A program made the translations under genes and the position numbers. Positions 4,608 through 5,157 of a stretch of DNA of 5,157 nucleotides are shown in pieces. This stretch comes from an archaeon (GTDB lineage Archaea; Nanobdellota; Nanobdellia; Woesearchaeales; ARS49), in NCBI GenBank assembly GCA_016213425.1, contig JACRAI010000051.1, positions 1-5,157 on the forward strand, given 5' to 3'. Each line of letters starts with the position of its first letter. Positions within the stretch are counted from its first letter, which is position 1. Under the pieces are notes generated by a model. That model searched no databases and was not told the origin of the DNA. It worked only from the letters and a program-made list of their open reading frames with translations.

Positions 4608-4695
4608 CAGGAAAAAAGAACTAGATATGTTCACAACAAAATTTTATTTGACGCAGTAAAAAAAACAGCCACCACTCAATTAAAGCAAAGAAAGA

Positions 4696-4766
4696 TAAAC
4701 ACGGATTTCATTGTAGTGTTTAGAGTTTTGAAAATTATAAAGCTTTCGGAAAGCTTTATAAACTCT
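4696..4766. repeat. Two strong hairpins with a palindromic TATA element upstream of the uS2 gene
   Basis: TAAACAC (4696-4702) pairs with GTGTTTA (4716-4722). Directly after, TATAAAGCTTTC (4736-4747) and GAAAGCTTTATA (4749-4760) form a nearly perfect 12-bp palindrome around one G. AGAGTTT (4722-4728) can pair with AAACTCT (4760-4766) outside it. The hairpins sit after the phosphodiesterase gene and could end its transcript. The palindrome also contains TTTATAAA in both orientations, so it is equally a candidate promoter or operator. Confidence 0.5.
4755..4762 (+). promoter_or_regulatory. TATA box of the uS2 gene
   Basis: TTTATAAA is preceded by purine-rich GAAAGC, a good B-recognition-like context. 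It predicts a start at about 4785 and a leader of about 70 nt. It is the right arm of the palindrome, whose left arm offers the same box on the minus strand. The later TTATAATTT at 4830-4838 is too close to the ATG (4856) to serve as the promoter. Confidence 0.5.
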
Positions 4767-4784
4767 CTAAATTTCTTTAATTTA

Positions 4785-4855
4785 TTACCCTGAACATTCT
4801 TGACTAAGGGATTGTTCGATGCGATAGGGTTATAATTTAATCGCGGAGAAATAAA
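4785..4855 (+). promoter_or_regulatory. Predicted uS2 mRNA leader with alternative hairpins
   Basis: Within the predicted leader ACCCT (4787-4791) can pair with AGGGT (4826-4830), enclosing GAACA (4792-4796) with TGTTC (4813-4817). Alternatively GCGAT (4821-4825) pairs with ATCGC (4840-4844), whose 3' arm directly abuts the GGAG Shine-Dalgarno sequence at 4845-4848. The two folds overlap in space and could not easily form together. This is the layout of a translational switch. Autoregulation by uS2 is known in bacteria. Here it is only an inference from pairing. Confidence 0.3.
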
Positions 4856-5157
4856 ATGACAGAAGAACAATTATTGATAGAACAAGATATTTACTTAAAA
4901 TCAGGAATCCATATAGGAACAAAATTCAGAACAAAGTATATGGAACAATTTATTTACAAAACAAGACCTGATGGTTTAAGCGTTCTTAACTTACAAAAAA
5001 TTGATGAAAGAATAAAACTAGCAGCTAATCTTTTAGCTCAATTCGCTCCAGAAGATGTGTTATTAGTGGGAAGAAGAGAAAATGCGTGGAAACCGTTAAA
5101 AGCATTTTCTAAACTTACTGGAGGAAGAGTTTTTGCAGGAAGATACCCGCCAGGCAT
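4856..5157 (+). CDS. rpsB: Small ribosomal subunit protein uS2 (archaeal S2), 5' part
   Basis: The first 100 codons of archaeal ribosomal protein uS2; the gene runs off the right edge (the usual total is about 200 residues). The protein sits on the back of the 30S subunit near the mRNA exit region and is needed for initiation. The archaeal/eukaryal signature is clear: YLKSGIHIGTKFRTKYMEQFIY at about 13-34, then RPDGLSVLNLQKIDERIKLAANLLA, and GGRVFAGRYPPG at the edge. A bacterial S2 would instead start with a FGH-type HFGH..RRWNPKM motif. The ATG is set by GGAG at 4845-4848 and by matching the short N-terminus of the family. The typical archaeal neighbours (uL13, uS9, RNA polymerase N and K, enolase) are not on its upstream side here. 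Confidence 0.95.
   Translation, partial: MTEEQLLIEQDIYLKSGIHIGTKFRTKYMEQFIYKTRPDGLSVLNLQKIDERIKLAANLLAQFAPEDVLLVGRRENAWKPLKAFSKLTGGRVFAGRYPPG

Noticed and set aside
4676..4870. Minus-strand open frame of 64 codons before uS2
   Set aside because: It runs through the hairpins and uS2 leader and begins inside the uS2 gene. The region is explained by regulatory structure, and no Shine-Dalgarno sequence or motif supports it.

Overview
The window looks like chromosomal DNA of a low-GC archaeon. Three genes support this: a RadA recombinase with an N-terminal helix-hairpin-helix domain, a stand-alone TRAM-domain protein, and an archaeal-type ribosomal protein uS2. Promoters are TATA-like (box A), and oligo-T tracts follow several genes. 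The strong A/T bias, compact genes and flavour of the small proteins fit a DPANN-type lineage (Woesearchaeota/Pacearchaeota-like). That placement is an inference and cannot be proven from this sequence.

Layout from left to right. The 3' end of an unrecognised gene (+, 1-180) overlaps tail to tail by 19 bp with a small YdjM/DUF457-type membrane protein on the minus strand (162-653). Bases 654-1041 hold no long gene. They carry the ydjM promoter, a small repeat/hairpin element flanked by CACTGGAC copies, and a comparatively GC-rich unit with its own TATA box. That unit is either a structured small RNA or leader, or a 28-codon ORF. A conserved-looking 83-aa protein of unknown function (1042-1293) follows and ends in a double-hairpin terminator. 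Then come radA (1394-2440) with a similar terminator, a TRAM-domain RNA-binding protein with an acidic tail (2594-2929), the RNA 2',3'-cyclic phosphodiesterase thpR (2962-3501), an alkaline-phosphatase-superfamily phosphodiesterase-like protein that seems to lack its last metal ligand (3546-4607), a 248-bp regulatory gap with strong hairpins, and the start of the uS2 gene (4856-5157, cut by the window edge).

The genes do not form an obvious single pathway. They are information-processing functions (recombination, RNA binding, RNA end processing, translation) mixed with two enzyme-like proteins of unknown substrate. Nearly every gene has its own promoter candidate. Two start styles coexist: Shine-Dalgarno-led genes (83-aa protein, radA, TRAM, uS2) and genes whose TATA box sits about 25-28 nt before the ATG with no Shine-Dalgarno, as expected for leaderless transcripts (ydjM-like, thpR, phosphodiesterase). 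I see no CRISPR array, rRNA, tRNA, insertion sequence or defence system. The most interesting items are the 910-976 inverted-repeat unit, the repeat-flanked element at 782-862, the C-terminally shortened phosphodiesterase, and the hairpin-rich uS2 leader.
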